DNA from: Ruminiclostridium sp.
GTDB lineage: Bacteria > Bacillota > Clostridia > Oscillospirales > Ruminococcaceae
Length of the DNA stretch: 40,218 nt
Reading direction: 5' to 3'
Assembly (NCBI GenBank): GCA_017941355.1
Contig: JAGAWN010000158.1
Location: 1-40,218, forward strand
In this document: positions 6,680 through 15,278 of the stretch, in pieces
Numbering within the stretch: the first letter of the stretch is position 1
Layout of the letters: every line of letters starts with the position of its first letter
The notes under the pieces: model-generated
What the model saw: the letters and a program-made list of their open reading frames with translations, nothing else
Database searches by the model: none
What the model was told of the DNA's origin: nothing
Program-made: the position numbers and the translations under genes

Positions 6680-8200
6680 TTACTTTCCGACCTTTTCAAG
6701 TTCTCGTCTTATCCTAATTATTTCATCATTGTCCTCAACGCCCATTTCATATAGATCGTTTATTTCTGTTCTGCATTCGTCATATTTTTTGCAATAAAGA
6801 TGATAGCCAGCGGAGCAAAGTTTGCCGTACAAAAATTTATCTGTACTGTTTGTGAGAGCTGTAATATTGAGGTATAACTGCAAAAATGTTTCGTCTATTT
6901 TTTCGCCTTTTTGTAATACATCAGTCATCATATTCAAAGAACTATTATATTGTTCTCTCCATATAGCAAGGTATATGCTAGCGTATCTTCGGATAAACTT
7001 ATTATCGTCACAGTTTTTTAACAACAACTTATCTGATGACAGTGAACGAACCATACTAAAAAGATCATATTTTTTTGTTAGTTCATTTTTACCGATCATA
7101 TCTAGCAGAACTGAAAGAAGTGCATCCGGATCATCAGCGATAAGCGCATTGGCAAGTTGTGGCTTCATAAGAATCAACGATATACATTCTAATTTAATCG
7201 CAGGAGCACATTTAGGTGTAAGACTATTAAGAATTTCATCAAGATTTTCTGACTTATCAATATTCTTAAAAAGTACAGACAGTAATGTATCGCGAGTGTG
7301 ATATATATCTGGATGTCTAAATCTTAGCGCATCTACCGTAAGTGGGTGTTTAGTGATCTTTTTCAGTTCATTGATTTTTTCTGCTGGCTTCAAATTTGAA
7401 TTAGACAACGTTTCAACTGTCATTCGTATGGAATTCGCATGAACCAGTATTAGCCACTCTTGCTTTTTTGTATCCAAAGTATTATGTTTTTTTAAAAAAT
7501 TGGAAATACTATTATAGTAAGCGATGTTGGAATTAAAGCGATTCAGATCGTAGTTGTATGAAACGTTTTTACTGTGAATGCGGTAGTGATACAATGTTGT
7601 ATTATCTATACCAATATAGTCGCATTGCTCTATATATCGAAGCATTATCATTGTATCAACGCCATATGTATATTTATTGTCAAACGAAGGGAGCAACCTG
7701 TATAGATCCATTTTGATTACATTACCCCAAATAGTACTCGGAAAGGTCCAATAGTACTGGTATTGTTGTGCAAATTGACGCTGTGACATTATTACAGGCT
7801 CTTCTAATTTTCTTAATACACGACTGGTACCGTCTGTATCAAAATAATTGATTACTCCTGTAATTGCTATGCTAAGATTGTTATCATCAAGAAACGAAAT
7901 CATCCTTTCAAGAAAATTGGGCTCCCACCAATCATCAGAATCAAGTATAGAGCAGTATTCACCTGTAAACTCAGAAAAATGTGTTATTCTCAGTCCTGAG
8001 GTATTCTCATCATAACAAATCAGTTTTATTCGTTTATCAATATCAGCATAATTTTGAAGGATCTTACGCGTTCCATCCGTACTACCGTTATCAATCAGTA
8101 TATACTTAAAATCAGGAAACGTCTGGTTGAGAACGCTCTCAATACATACTGAAACATACTTTTCAACATTATAAGCTTGTGTATAAATCGTAACCATCAC
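6680..8200 (-). CDS. GT2 glycosyltransferase with a long C-terminal extension
   Basis: This is a 506-residue family-2 glycosyltransferase. The GT-A fold occupies about residues 1-230: VTIYTQAYNVEKYVSVCIES at the start, IDNGSTDGTRK for nucleotide-sugar binding, and the metal-binding DSDDWW near residue 89. The remaining 270 residues are helical and unrecognised, ending with a repeat-like helical segment. It probably adds one sugar of the flagellin glycan in the cytoplasm. The start is GTG 8200 or ATG 8197; GAGG upstream suits either. It is AT-rich compared with the flagellin gene, as glycan loci often are. It directly follows the radical SAM gene (9-base gap). Confidence 0.9.
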   Translation of the reverse strand: MMVTIYTQAYNVEKYVSVCIESVLNQTFPDFKYILIDNGSTDGTRKILQNYADIDKRIKLICYDENTSGLRITHFSEFTGEYCSILDSDDWWEPNFLERMISFLDDNNLSIAITGVINYFDTDGTSRVLRKLEEPVIMSQRQFAQQYQYYWTFPSTIWGNVIKMDLYRLLPSFDNKYTYGVDTMIMLRYIEQCDYIGIDNTTLYHYRIHSKNVSYNYDLNRFNSNIAYYNSISNFLKKHNTLDTKKQEWLILVHANSIRMTVETLSNSNLKPAEKINELKKITKHPLTVDALRFRHPDIYHTRDTLLSVLFKNIDKSENLDEILNSLTPKCAPAIKLECISLILMKPQLANALIADDPDALLSVLLDMIGKNELTKKYDLFSMVRSLSSDKLLLKNCDDNKFIRRYASIYLAIWREQYNSSLNMMTDVLQKGEKIDETFLQLYLNITALTNSTDKFLYGKLCSAGYHLYCKKYDECRTEINDLYEMGVEDNDEIIRIRRELEKVGK

Positions 8201-8209
8201 TATACGTCC

Positions 8210-9454
8210 TCACTCAAAACTAACTACAAGTTTCTCTCCGGGAGCAAGTTGTTCTGCCGGCGGCACCTCTTTGTTTGTAAAACCTCGACCGTCACAGTGT
8301 CTGCACAACTCCGCAACAGGTCTCATTTCTAAAAATCTGTCTATTTTTTTCTGCATAGTCTCAGTATCCGGAACACGAAGATCAATATAGCTTTCTTCTT
8401 CTGACTTGAATATCCCAAGACGGTCTAAATTTGCCTGACTCGGGCATAGATACAGTTTTCCTCCCATACTGTAAGCGCTTCCGGAAGGCTGTAGCTTACA
8501 GCAGCTTGTAACTATTCTATTCATTGTCTCTGAGTCATTCTCATCTATCGAATATGCCGATAATTCATTCCATACTTGCAACTGAACCCAATACTTGATA
8601 TTTCGTTTACTGAATTCTTTTATCAATGCATCTATTTTAGAGAATTTTCCATAATCCGATATACGAACTGCAACCTTTGGATTGCTTAGCGCTTCCAACA
8701 ATTTATCGTCTGGGATTATTGTCCCGTTAGTAATAGTCACTATACGCATTATATTATTCAATTTACACAATTCATTTACCAAATCCGCCAAGGGTTTCCA
8801 CATAAAAGGTTCACCACCTTCAATATTAAAAATATGAAGCTGTCTGCTTCCGACCATTTTCAACACATCACTAAGCACATCTTCATATTCAAAATCAAAC
8901 GGCTTTTCATAACATGGCATAAAGCTCATACAGTTTTTACATTTTAGCGAGCACTTTTCTGTAACTGAAATCTCTAAATTGTATATTTTTTTATCTGTAA
9001 GAATATTAACACACTTTATAAGGAATTTTTCTATATTCAATTCTATTGTATCGGAATGATACCATTTTGGAAGTTCCGAAAGTTTATCAAATTCTTTTGA
9101 ATCAAAATCTAAGAACAGCGAAAATGGTGTTACTAAATTATTTAAGCAAAGATCATTTTTGAGATATGTCCATACATTTTCTAAACCATACGGTGTTACA
9201 ATTACAGTCTTATCAGAATACTTTTCCTTCAATTCTTGTGGAGAAATAACTGGTAACCCATAATATATAGTGCCCTGTTTTTTTTCGTCAATATCTGCAA
9301 AGCATATCACATTTATGCCCTGCTTCTTTAGAAGAAAAGCTGTTAAAAGGCCTTGAAAACCTGCGCCGTATATTACTAGTTTGCCACTTAGCCTCGTGAA
9401 ATCAGTATGCTCGACTCCATCAAAGAGCTTAGGATACTTAAATTTATAGTGCAA
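8210..9454 (-). CDS. Radical SAM protein with N-terminal Rossmann domain
   Basis: The proposed start is TTG at 9452-9454, eight bases after GGAGG; the first in-frame ATG (9505) lies deep in the upstream gene with no ribosome site. The start overlaps the upstream stop by 11 bases. N-terminal Rossmann-like domain: KLVIYGAGFQGLL, about residues 20-32. Radical SAM core: CSLKCKNC (about residues 168-175), which binds the 4Fe-4S cluster, then the EGGEPF motif. C-terminal cysteines (SCCKLQ, LCPSQ, LCRHCDG) suggest an auxiliary SPASM-like cluster. It probably modifies a sugar or a lipid/nucleotide-linked intermediate of the glycan; the substrate is unknown. The same N-terminal domain recurs in the next two proteins of the locus. 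Confidence 0.85.
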   Translation of the reverse strand: MHYKFKYPKLFDGVEHTDFTRLSGKLVIYGAGFQGLLTAFLLKKQGINVICFADIDEKKQGTIYYGLPVISPQELKEKYSDKTVIVTPYGLENVWTYLKNDLCLNNLVTPFSLFLDFDSKEFDKLSELPKWYHSDTIELNIEKFLIKCVNILTDKKIYNLEISVTEKCSLKCKNCMSFMPCYEKPFDFEYEDVLSDVLKMVGSRQLHIFNIEGGEPFMWKPLADLVNELCKLNNIMRIVTITNGTIIPDDKLLEALSNPKVAVRISDYGKFSKIDALIKEFSKRNIKYWVQLQVWNELSAYSIDENDSETMNRIVTSCCKLQPSGSAYSMGGKLYLCPSQANLDRLGIFKSEEESYIDLRVPDTETMQKKIDRFLEMRPVAELCRHCDGRGFTNKEVPPAEQLAPGEKLVVSFE

Positions 9455-10349
9455 AATTAACACCTCCAAAGATTTCTGACTTTTTAAACAACATAATAAC
9501 ATCATTTACGCATGTTCCATCCCCCAATGGTTCTATTATTCTCTCTTTAATTTCAAATCCATAACTTTTTATAATTTCAACAACTGCATTTTCGGACGTA
9601 AATCTAACAGCTTCTCGCATTAAATCATTTTTTAATCCGTCTGCGGTGTGTATGTGAAATGAAATTATAATTTTTTTATGTGTTGCACAGCATACATTTT
9701 TTAGAAGTCTTTCATAATCGCAAGCAGTAGTTAGAACATCTATCATAAGACTTACATCTGCAGTTATCTTAGGAAATGGATCTTTATTCCAGTCGTACAG
9801 AATATAGTTTCCTTTACGTTTTATGAAATCTGTTGGTGTATATTTCAGATGTAAAGGTAACAGCGTTTCTATATGTCCGTCTCCGGCGCCCCAGTCTATG
9901 ACTGAATTGTCATAGCGGTCAATCCATTTTGCAACGACGGTATGCCTATCATAGTTACCTTTTAAATCACATTCATTGTCTATATCTTCACTAGTAAGCC
10001 CTCCGCCTGTTTTCTCTTTAAGTGACTTAGCAATCACTTCCAAGTCAAAAATATACTCTTGAGATATTTTTTGATTAATCAGCTGTTTTCTCATATCTCT
10101 TCTTTTGATTGGACTTCCTACACATATTATTATAAAATGATAATTATAATTAATTAGTTCATCTGGTTTACATATCGGATTACCAGTATAATACTCCGGA
10201 CTTTTTTTATAGTTGTCACAAAATATCATTCCATCATTCTTTACATTCTGTTTCTTGAAATAATAATACAGTTGTATTGCGCTCCACGTCACGCCAAAAA
10301 GTACAATGCCATTACCTTTATTAATAATTCTGTCTATTACATTCATCAT
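9444..10349 (-). CDS. Rossmann plus methyltransferase-like protein, paralogue A
   Basis: This 301-residue two-domain protein has an N-terminal Rossmann-like module (GIVLFGVTWSAIQLYYYF, then IFCDNYKK; residues 13-110). The C-terminal class I SAM-methyltransferase-like module has VIDWGAGDGHIETLLP at about 148-163, then YTPTDF, YDWNKDPFP and ADVSLMIDVL. A KTGGGL linker joins them. It is a clear paralogue of the next gene: same domain order, the linker, PTD, the NKDPFP motif and the ending strand. The glycine-rich SAM motif is degenerate (WGAGDG), so methyl transfer is likely but not proven. The first N-terminal glycine motif is also altered (FGVTWS against FGAGRG). Confidence 0.7.
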   Translation of the reverse strand: MMNVIDRIINKGNGIVLFGVTWSAIQLYYYFKKQNVKNDGMIFCDNYKKSPEYYTGNPICKPDELINYNYHFIIICVGSPIKRRDMRKQLINQKISQEYIFDLEVIAKSLKEKTGGGLTSEDIDNECDLKGNYDRHTVVAKWIDRYDNSVIDWGAGDGHIETLLPLHLKYTPTDFIKRKGNYILYDWNKDPFPKITADVSLMIDVLTTACDYERLLKNVCCATHKKIIISFHIHTADGLKNDLMREAVRFTSENAVVEIIKSYGFEIKERIIEPLGDGTCVNDVIMLFKKSEIFGGVNFAL

Positions 10350-10376
10350 AATAATGCTCTTTTCCGCCTATCTTTT

Positions 10377-11273
10377 TCATACAACTCTTGTAAAGAGTAG
10401 ACCAATTTCTTTATCTATACTTCCATCAAAATTAGCTCCTTCGATTCTCTTTTTCATTCTCATTCCAAACTCGTTGAGAATATCAATGATTATATCTATA
10501 AACTTCGGACACTTTACATTAGCGTGTAATTCGTCGGCGTAGTCATATTTTACCGATTCATCTGTAGTGTTTACCGATGTGAATATAATAACCTTTCGAT
10601 TTGTGTGAGTACATACGTTCTTCAAAAATCTTTTTGTGTCAAGAGGGTAGTATAAGATTTGATTGAGTACAGATACATCGGCATATATATCAGGGAAAGG
10701 ATCTTTATTAAAGTCGTAGATCAGCGTTCTTTGCGATCTCCTTACATAATCAGTCGGAATATAATTTACATCAGGTGGCAATAGGGTTCCAAGATACTCT
10801 TCTCCAGCGCCTAGATCAATTATGGTTCTGTCGTAGTCATCTATCCAGTCTATAATCCGCAATATCTGTCCACGATGTATAGTCCAATCATATGTTTTTT
10901 CTATCTCCTGCCAACTCAGACCGCCGCCAGTTTCCGATCTTATCGCATCGACAAGTTCGGTGTATGAATAAATATCACAACTATATGCTTTACATTGTTC
11001 CGTTACTAACTCTGACGAAGTAGGTGAAATAACACAAATGCATATTATGTATTTTTCTGTATCTGTTTCAACAGAAACTGGCGGAGTTTCGATAGTAGCT
11101 GATGTTATTACATCAACTCCTTTCTTGTAATTATCCCAAAATTTAATTCGTTTCGACGATATCCCGGTTTCTGTTAAATAATTATAGATCAGTCTTCCTC
11201 CACGTCCAGCTCCAAAAAGTACAATTTCCTTTTTAGAATTTCGTATAACATCTAAAATATTGTTTTCAGACAT
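10377..11273 (-). CDS. Rossmann plus methyltransferase-like protein, paralogue B
   Basis: This 298-residue paralogue of the neighbouring gene has N-terminal EIVLFGAGRGGRLIYNYL (residues 15-32) with a canonical GxGxxG and an IKFWDNYKKG strand. An ETGGGLSW linker near 115 is followed by the methyltransferase-like half: IIDLGAGEEYLGTLLP (about 150-165), IPTDYVRRS, YDFNKDPFPD and ADVSVLNQIL. GAGRGG suggests nucleotide or dinucleotide binding in the first half. ATG 11273 has GAGAGG eight bases upstream. It sits 16 bases after the pyruvyltransferase-family gene. Tandem duplication and divergence of A and B suggests two related modifications of the glycan, perhaps methylation at different positions. 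Confidence 0.7.
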   Translation of the reverse strand: MSENNILDVIRNSKKEIVLFGAGRGGRLIYNYLTETGISSKRIKFWDNYKKGVDVITSATIETPPVSVETDTEKYIICICVISPTSSELVTEQCKAYSCDIYSYTELVDAIRSETGGGLSWQEIEKTYDWTIHRGQILRIIDWIDDYDRTIIDLGAGEEYLGTLLPPDVNYIPTDYVRRSQRTLIYDFNKDPFPDIYADVSVLNQILYYPLDTKRFLKNVCTHTNRKVIIFTSVNTTDESVKYDYADELHANVKCPKFIDIIIDILNEFGMRMKKRIEGANFDGSIDKEIGLLFTRVV

Positions 11274-11289
11274 TCATTTATCCTCTCAT

Positions 11290-12354
11290 TCATACAAGCT
11301 CTTCGACAACCCTTGATGACATTTTTCTTGCGTGGATATTTACCAGTACCTCGCGAGCTTCGATAAAACTGTTTGCTAAATTAAAAAATTTTTCTGAAAG
11401 TCTTTTTAATGAACCATCATGCATTTCACATAAACACATATCCATTCCTAAATCTCTTGCAATCCCAGATGCTTTCGTGCTGTATCCAATTGCAATCGTT
11501 GGAACCCTACATGACCACGCAGCAATTGTCACATGAGTCCGTGATGCGACACATATTTCAGAATGTCCGATAATGTATTTATACTGTGCTGCACACAGTC
11601 CGGATGGAACTCTGAATATTCTACTTTCATCACCGCGCAACTGATTTAATGCATCTATATCATTGTCGACCGAGACCTCAACGTGAGGAACAAATGCAAT
11701 ATCATAATCGGTTTTATCAAGTATCTCATCGACAAGTGCCTGATACGCAGTCAAAACTTCCGGATTTTTTCTGATAATAAGTGGACTTAAGTTAATTGAA
11801 ACATACTTATTAGAGGGTGTTTTCGTTTCTTCAGGTTCAAGTCCAAAAGCAATATCCGAAACACGTTCCACGTTTTTTAGTCCGAGATTTTCAAGCGCGT
11901 CAGCGGTAATACTTTCACGGGCAGTTATCAGATCGTGTGTTCGCAAAACGTCAAGCATTTCATCATCTATCATTGATGGTTCAAGCGAACTACTCCACAG
12001 AATACTCTTGGCGCCAATACTTTTGGCAGCATTATGTATTGTAGCATAACGCTGCCAGTTTGGATAACAATAGTTGTCCCCGCCAACGCTAATACATACT
12101 GTTTCTGGCGTAATTGAGGCAATAGTTTCTTCATACATTTTCCCATAACTCGATTCATTGAGGTTTCTTCCAATTATCTCGTCAGCATCAATATTAAACT
12201 GTCTATCCTGTTCTGGAAAATGTGACGAAAGGGTTATTCTACAGTCTGGAGATATTTTCCTTAGTAATTCGATGGTGCATTTTACTGATGCCTCTGCTCC
12301 ATGATTGTAGGAACCTCCGTGACCGTATAAAAGATAGTGTTTTTGTTTGCTCAT
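11290..12354 (-). CDS. Polysaccharide pyruvyltransferase family protein
   Basis: This PS_pyruv_trans family (CsaB/WcaK-like) protein of about 354 residues starts LLYGHGGSYNHGAEA, which is the conserved G-x-xNxGAEA motif. Then come VCISVGGDNY, ILWSSSLEPS, ITARESITADAL, a mid-protein domain boundary near KYVSINLSP and C-terminal GHSEICVASRTHVTIAAW. Members add ketal pyruvate to, or transfer onto, cell-surface polysaccharides using phosphoenolpyruvate. Here the acceptor is presumably the flagellin glycan. The start is chosen at ATG 12352-12354, overlapping the preceding TGA as ATGA, because it begins just before the conserved core; an in-frame ATG at 12375 is the alternative. Confidence 0.85.
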   Translation of the reverse strand: MSKQKHYLLYGHGGSYNHGAEASVKCTIELLRKISPDCRITLSSHFPEQDRQFNIDADEIIGRNLNESSYGKMYEETIASITPETVCISVGGDNYCYPNWQRYATIHNAAKSIGAKSILWSSSLEPSMIDDEMLDVLRTHDLITARESITADALENLGLKNVERVSDIAFGLEPEETKTPSNKYVSINLSPLIIRKNPEVLTAYQALVDEILDKTDYDIAFVPHVEVSVDNDIDALNQLRGDESRIFRVPSGLCAAQYKYIIGHSEICVASRTHVTIAAWSCRVPTIAIGYSTKASGIARDLGMDMCLCEMHDGSLKRLSEKFFNLANSFIEAREVLVNIHARKMSSRVVEELV

Positions 12355-13268
12355 GCTATATATTTTTTTATCCATTCTTTCTCGTAATCCTGTATTTCAT
12401 CGAATTCAAGAAACTCATTTCGATATTCTGTTAACTCAGTTATCATCTGTTTTAATTGAAGGTCACAGCCTTGTATATGCAGCCTATCTATCTTCTCGAC
12501 CATTGATATCATAAACGACCACTTGAAATAATACCAAACAGTTGTTTGTAGCGGATATTTTTCACATAACCACTTGGTTCGTTCTTTATATACATCAAGG
12601 TATTCCTGTAACGTATTTACATCTAACAGTTCGTGATTTTGTGTCCACGCAGAATTGTTATTACTGTGGCGTTCTATAATGTACTTTGAAAGTCCGTAAT
12701 AAACGACTTTTTTAGATTCTGCAACAATTTGTGGCATAAGATATATATCATCATATTTACTCTGCTCAGAAAAACGTACATTTTTAAACAAATCCTTATT
12801 AATCAATTTTGTGGGAAATCCTACATTAAAATAGGTTCTCCAAAGCATTATTTCCATTGCTTTCTCAGCGCTCATTATCATCTTTTTGTCAAATGTTTTT
12901 ACTGATGAACCACATACTGCAATATCCGCATTATTTTCGACGATAAGACTATATAGAAATTCAAGATAATCTGGCGTTATATAGTCATCATCGTCAACAA
13001 ATGCTATGTAATCTCCTTTTGCTTCATCAAGTGCAGTATTACGACCGGCTCCTATACTTCCGCGCTCACGGTGTATTACTTTTATCCGGTCATCCTTAGC
13101 TGCGTACTCGTCGGCGATCCGACCGCTGCTGTCGGTGGAACCGTTATCCACTATGATAAATTCAAAGTCAGTATATGTCTGAGCGAGAATACTTTCTATC
13201 GCTATTGCGACCATATTCTCACGATTGTATGTCAGCATCAGCACCGAGATCAAGCTTCTCACCACCAT
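12351..13268 (-). CDS. GT2 glycosyltransferase
   Basis: This is a 305-residue family-2 glycosyltransferase. ISVLMLTYNRENMVAIAIES opens the GT-A fold, IIVDNGSTDSSG binds the nucleotide sugar, and the acidic motif FVDDDDY near residues 91-97 replaces the canonical DxD with a run of aspartates. A helical C-terminal domain follows. No membrane segments are visible. It starts two bases after the TAA of the GT2-TPR gene with AAGGAAAATAAGA upstream, and its TGA overlaps the next start. The operon is therefore translationally coupled here. It probably extends the flagellin glycan. Confidence 0.92.
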   Translation of the reverse strand: MVVRSLISVLMLTYNRENMVAIAIESILAQTYTDFEFIIVDNGSTDSSGRIADEYAAKDDRIKVIHRERGSIGAGRNTALDEAKGDYIAFVDDDDYITPDYLEFLYSLIVENNADIAVCGSSVKTFDKKMIMSAEKAMEIMLWRTYFNVGFPTKLINKDLFKNVRFSEQSKYDDIYLMPQIVAESKKVVYYGLSKYIIERHSNNNSAWTQNHELLDVNTLQEYLDVYKERTKWLCEKYPLQTTVWYYFKWSFMISMVEKIDRLHIQGCDLQLKQMITELTEYRNEFLEFDEIQDYEKEWIKKYIA

Positions 13269-13270
13269 TC

Positions 13271-15151
13271 TTATTTTCCTTGCAGCATAGCTTCAAGCTC
13301 ACCTATTTCAACGTCCTTCGGATTTATTTGTCTGTACTCAGCAAGTGTTTTTCTCGCCTGCTCATAATTTCCTGAATCTATCATTGCTCTGATATTATTT
13401 TTTACGGCAGCCGCAAGTTGTTCCATTTCAGAAGCCGGCTTTGCTGCTTCGATGTTCTTTAAAAGTTTATCACAGTATTCCGAAACAATCGGAGCAATCG
13501 GTTCGTATTCCTTCACAGCGTCTTTCATTACGGTAACACAGCCCTTTATATCACCAGACTTCGCAAGCCTTACACTGTCCGCAATTTTTATTGCCGCACG
13601 TTCGGGAGCTGTGTATTCGCTGCAATTCTTTTCGGCAATAATGCCGCCTATTCTGGCAATATCATTAATTACCTTTCGGATATCTACAGCAAGTAAACTA
13701 CTATAGTGCATATTACAGATCTCCAAAGAATGGCAGGCTGTGCTAACTATAAACTCCACGATCTCCGCCAGTACAATGTTTTCCACATCTCTATCAAGGT
13801 ATTTCTTGTATGATGCGTATTTTATCAAAAGATTGTTATCCGCTGATTCATTTACTGCCGAAAAAATCGGTGCCTTTTCTTCAGATATATACATCCTGAC
13901 AAGAAGCAGCTCGGCAAGAAGTTTTTTTCCGGTTTCGTCAAGCTGACTGTAGTATTTATCTACGCTTTTATACCCAAAATGGTCGATGACGGTTATCTCA
14001 TTTATTATAAGGAGAGCGATCTCTTTGCTCTCAAAGGAATATTTATATAACGGATATGATGTCATATACGACTCGGCAGTATTAAATCTTCCTGCACTTA
14101 TACAGCAAGACAGAAAATCGTTGAATAACGGTAGCCAATTTATGTCTGTACACATAAAATTCGAGACGAGGTATGAGTCATAAGTAGCGAGACGTCCGCT
14201 GCCTATCTCCTTATATATGTCAAGAAATTTTTTGTATTCTGCTATAGCTTCATCAAATTTTCCAAGCACGCTCAACGATCGTGCCTTTATCGCGTAGATC
14301 TCGCCGTCAGTCGTAAGCTTATGTGGTCTTATCTTTTTACTTATGTTGAAATACTCCACGCATAGATCGACTGTGGCATCATAATTTTTTTCTGTATAAT
14401 AATAACTGATCTTATGAAAATACAAGGAAATGAGAACAATACTGTTCATCTTTGAAGCCAGCTTTATCCCCTCATCAAGATACGCGAGAGCCGTATCGGT
14501 CTCTTCGATTGCCATATAAGCTTCATAAAGCTGTACAAACAACATAGGAGAGGTTTCTTTTTCTGCTTCATATCTTTTCAGCAGCAACTCCGAGTTTCTT
14601 TTAAATTTGCTGTACCTCGCTTCATCATCTTCATATAAATACCCGTAATGATCTGCTATATCAGGCAAGTTCTTATACGGCGGATCGAAAGTCGTCAAGT
14701 ACTCATGCACATAACCTTCGTACCTTGTATTCTCCCTTATCTTTATAAGACGAGGCACCCATAGATCACTGTATCCGACACCGTTTTCGGTATTAAGCAG
14801 ATTCCGTGATCTGTATGTTGCTGCGTTGTATTTTTTATATTCACCGGAATTGAAAAACTCGATTATATTATCGCACGACCGAAAAATATCGTCCGCATCG
14901 AGCATCATGAACCACTCGCCATGAGCCTTTTTCAGCCCGAAATTTCTCGCCGCCGAGAAATCGTCACACCAATCAAAGTGCAGAATATTTTTCGTATATT
15001 TTTGGGCTATATCAACAGTTCCGTCGCTTGACCCGGTATCGGTAATAATAAGCTCGGAATCGACATTATCAAGAATAGGCTTGATCGCGCTAAGACATTT
15101 GTCAAGCCATTTTTCTTCGTTTTTGACTATCATTCCGATCGTGAGCTTCAT
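13271..15151 (-). CDS. GT2 glycosyltransferase fused to TPR-like repeats, likely flagellin glycosyltransferase
   Basis: This 626-residue protein has a SunS-like GT2 domain (about 1-230): GMIVKNEEKWLDKCL, ITDTGSSDGTVDIAQKY, the catalytic-site LDADDIF near 83-89, and the family's YEGYVHEYL acceptor-side motif near 160. The rest is tetratricopeptide-like helical repeats (about 200-620), for example TDTALAYLDEGIKLA, FDEAIAEYKKFLDIY and C-terminal YEQARKTLAEYRQINPKD. GT2-TPR proteins often glycosylate proteins or peptides directly, the TPR part binding the acceptor. As the first gene after flagellin, it is the best candidate for the enzyme that attaches the first sugar to Ser/Thr of flagellin. ATG 15151 has GGGGGAAACGA upstream. 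Confidence 0.88.
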   Translation of the reverse strand: MKLTIGMIVKNEEKWLDKCLSAIKPILDNVDSELIITDTGSSDGTVDIAQKYTKNILHFDWCDDFSAARNFGLKKAHGEWFMMLDADDIFRSCDNIIEFFNSGEYKKYNAATYRSRNLLNTENGVGYSDLWVPRLIKIRENTRYEGYVHEYLTTFDPPYKNLPDIADHYGYLYEDDEARYSKFKRNSELLLKRYEAEKETSPMLFVQLYEAYMAIEETDTALAYLDEGIKLASKMNSIVLISLYFHKISYYYTEKNYDATVDLCVEYFNISKKIRPHKLTTDGEIYAIKARSLSVLGKFDEAIAEYKKFLDIYKEIGSGRLATYDSYLVSNFMCTDINWLPLFNDFLSCCISAGRFNTAESYMTSYPLYKYSFESKEIALLIINEITVIDHFGYKSVDKYYSQLDETGKKLLAELLLVRMYISEEKAPIFSAVNESADNNLLIKYASYKKYLDRDVENIVLAEIVEFIVSTACHSLEICNMHYSSLLAVDIRKVINDIARIGGIIAEKNCSEYTAPERAAIKIADSVRLAKSGDIKGCVTVMKDAVKEYEPIAPIVSEYCDKLLKNIEAAKPASEMEQLAAAVKNNIRAMIDSGNYEQARKTLAEYRQINPKDVEIGELEAMLQGK

Positions 15152-15172
15152 TCGTTTCCCCCATAATTCCCC

Positions 15173-15206
15173 AAAAACCCCGCAGAGATTTTACTCCCCG
15201 CGGGGT
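15173..15206 (-). terminator. Intrinsic terminator after flagellin
   Basis: ACCCCGC (15177-15183) pairs with GCGGGGT (15200-15206), plus inner GAG/CTC pairs, followed by T5 on the minus strand. It should end most flagellin transcripts and let a minority read through into the glycan genes, which have no obvious promoter of their own in the 22 bases before ATG 15151. Confidence 0.85.
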
Positions 15207-15278
15207 CCAATTTGGTCAGTTAGTAACTAAACTTTAGGTCTAACCGTTTCTCAAGCTGCTTTGACCGATCTGTTGAGA

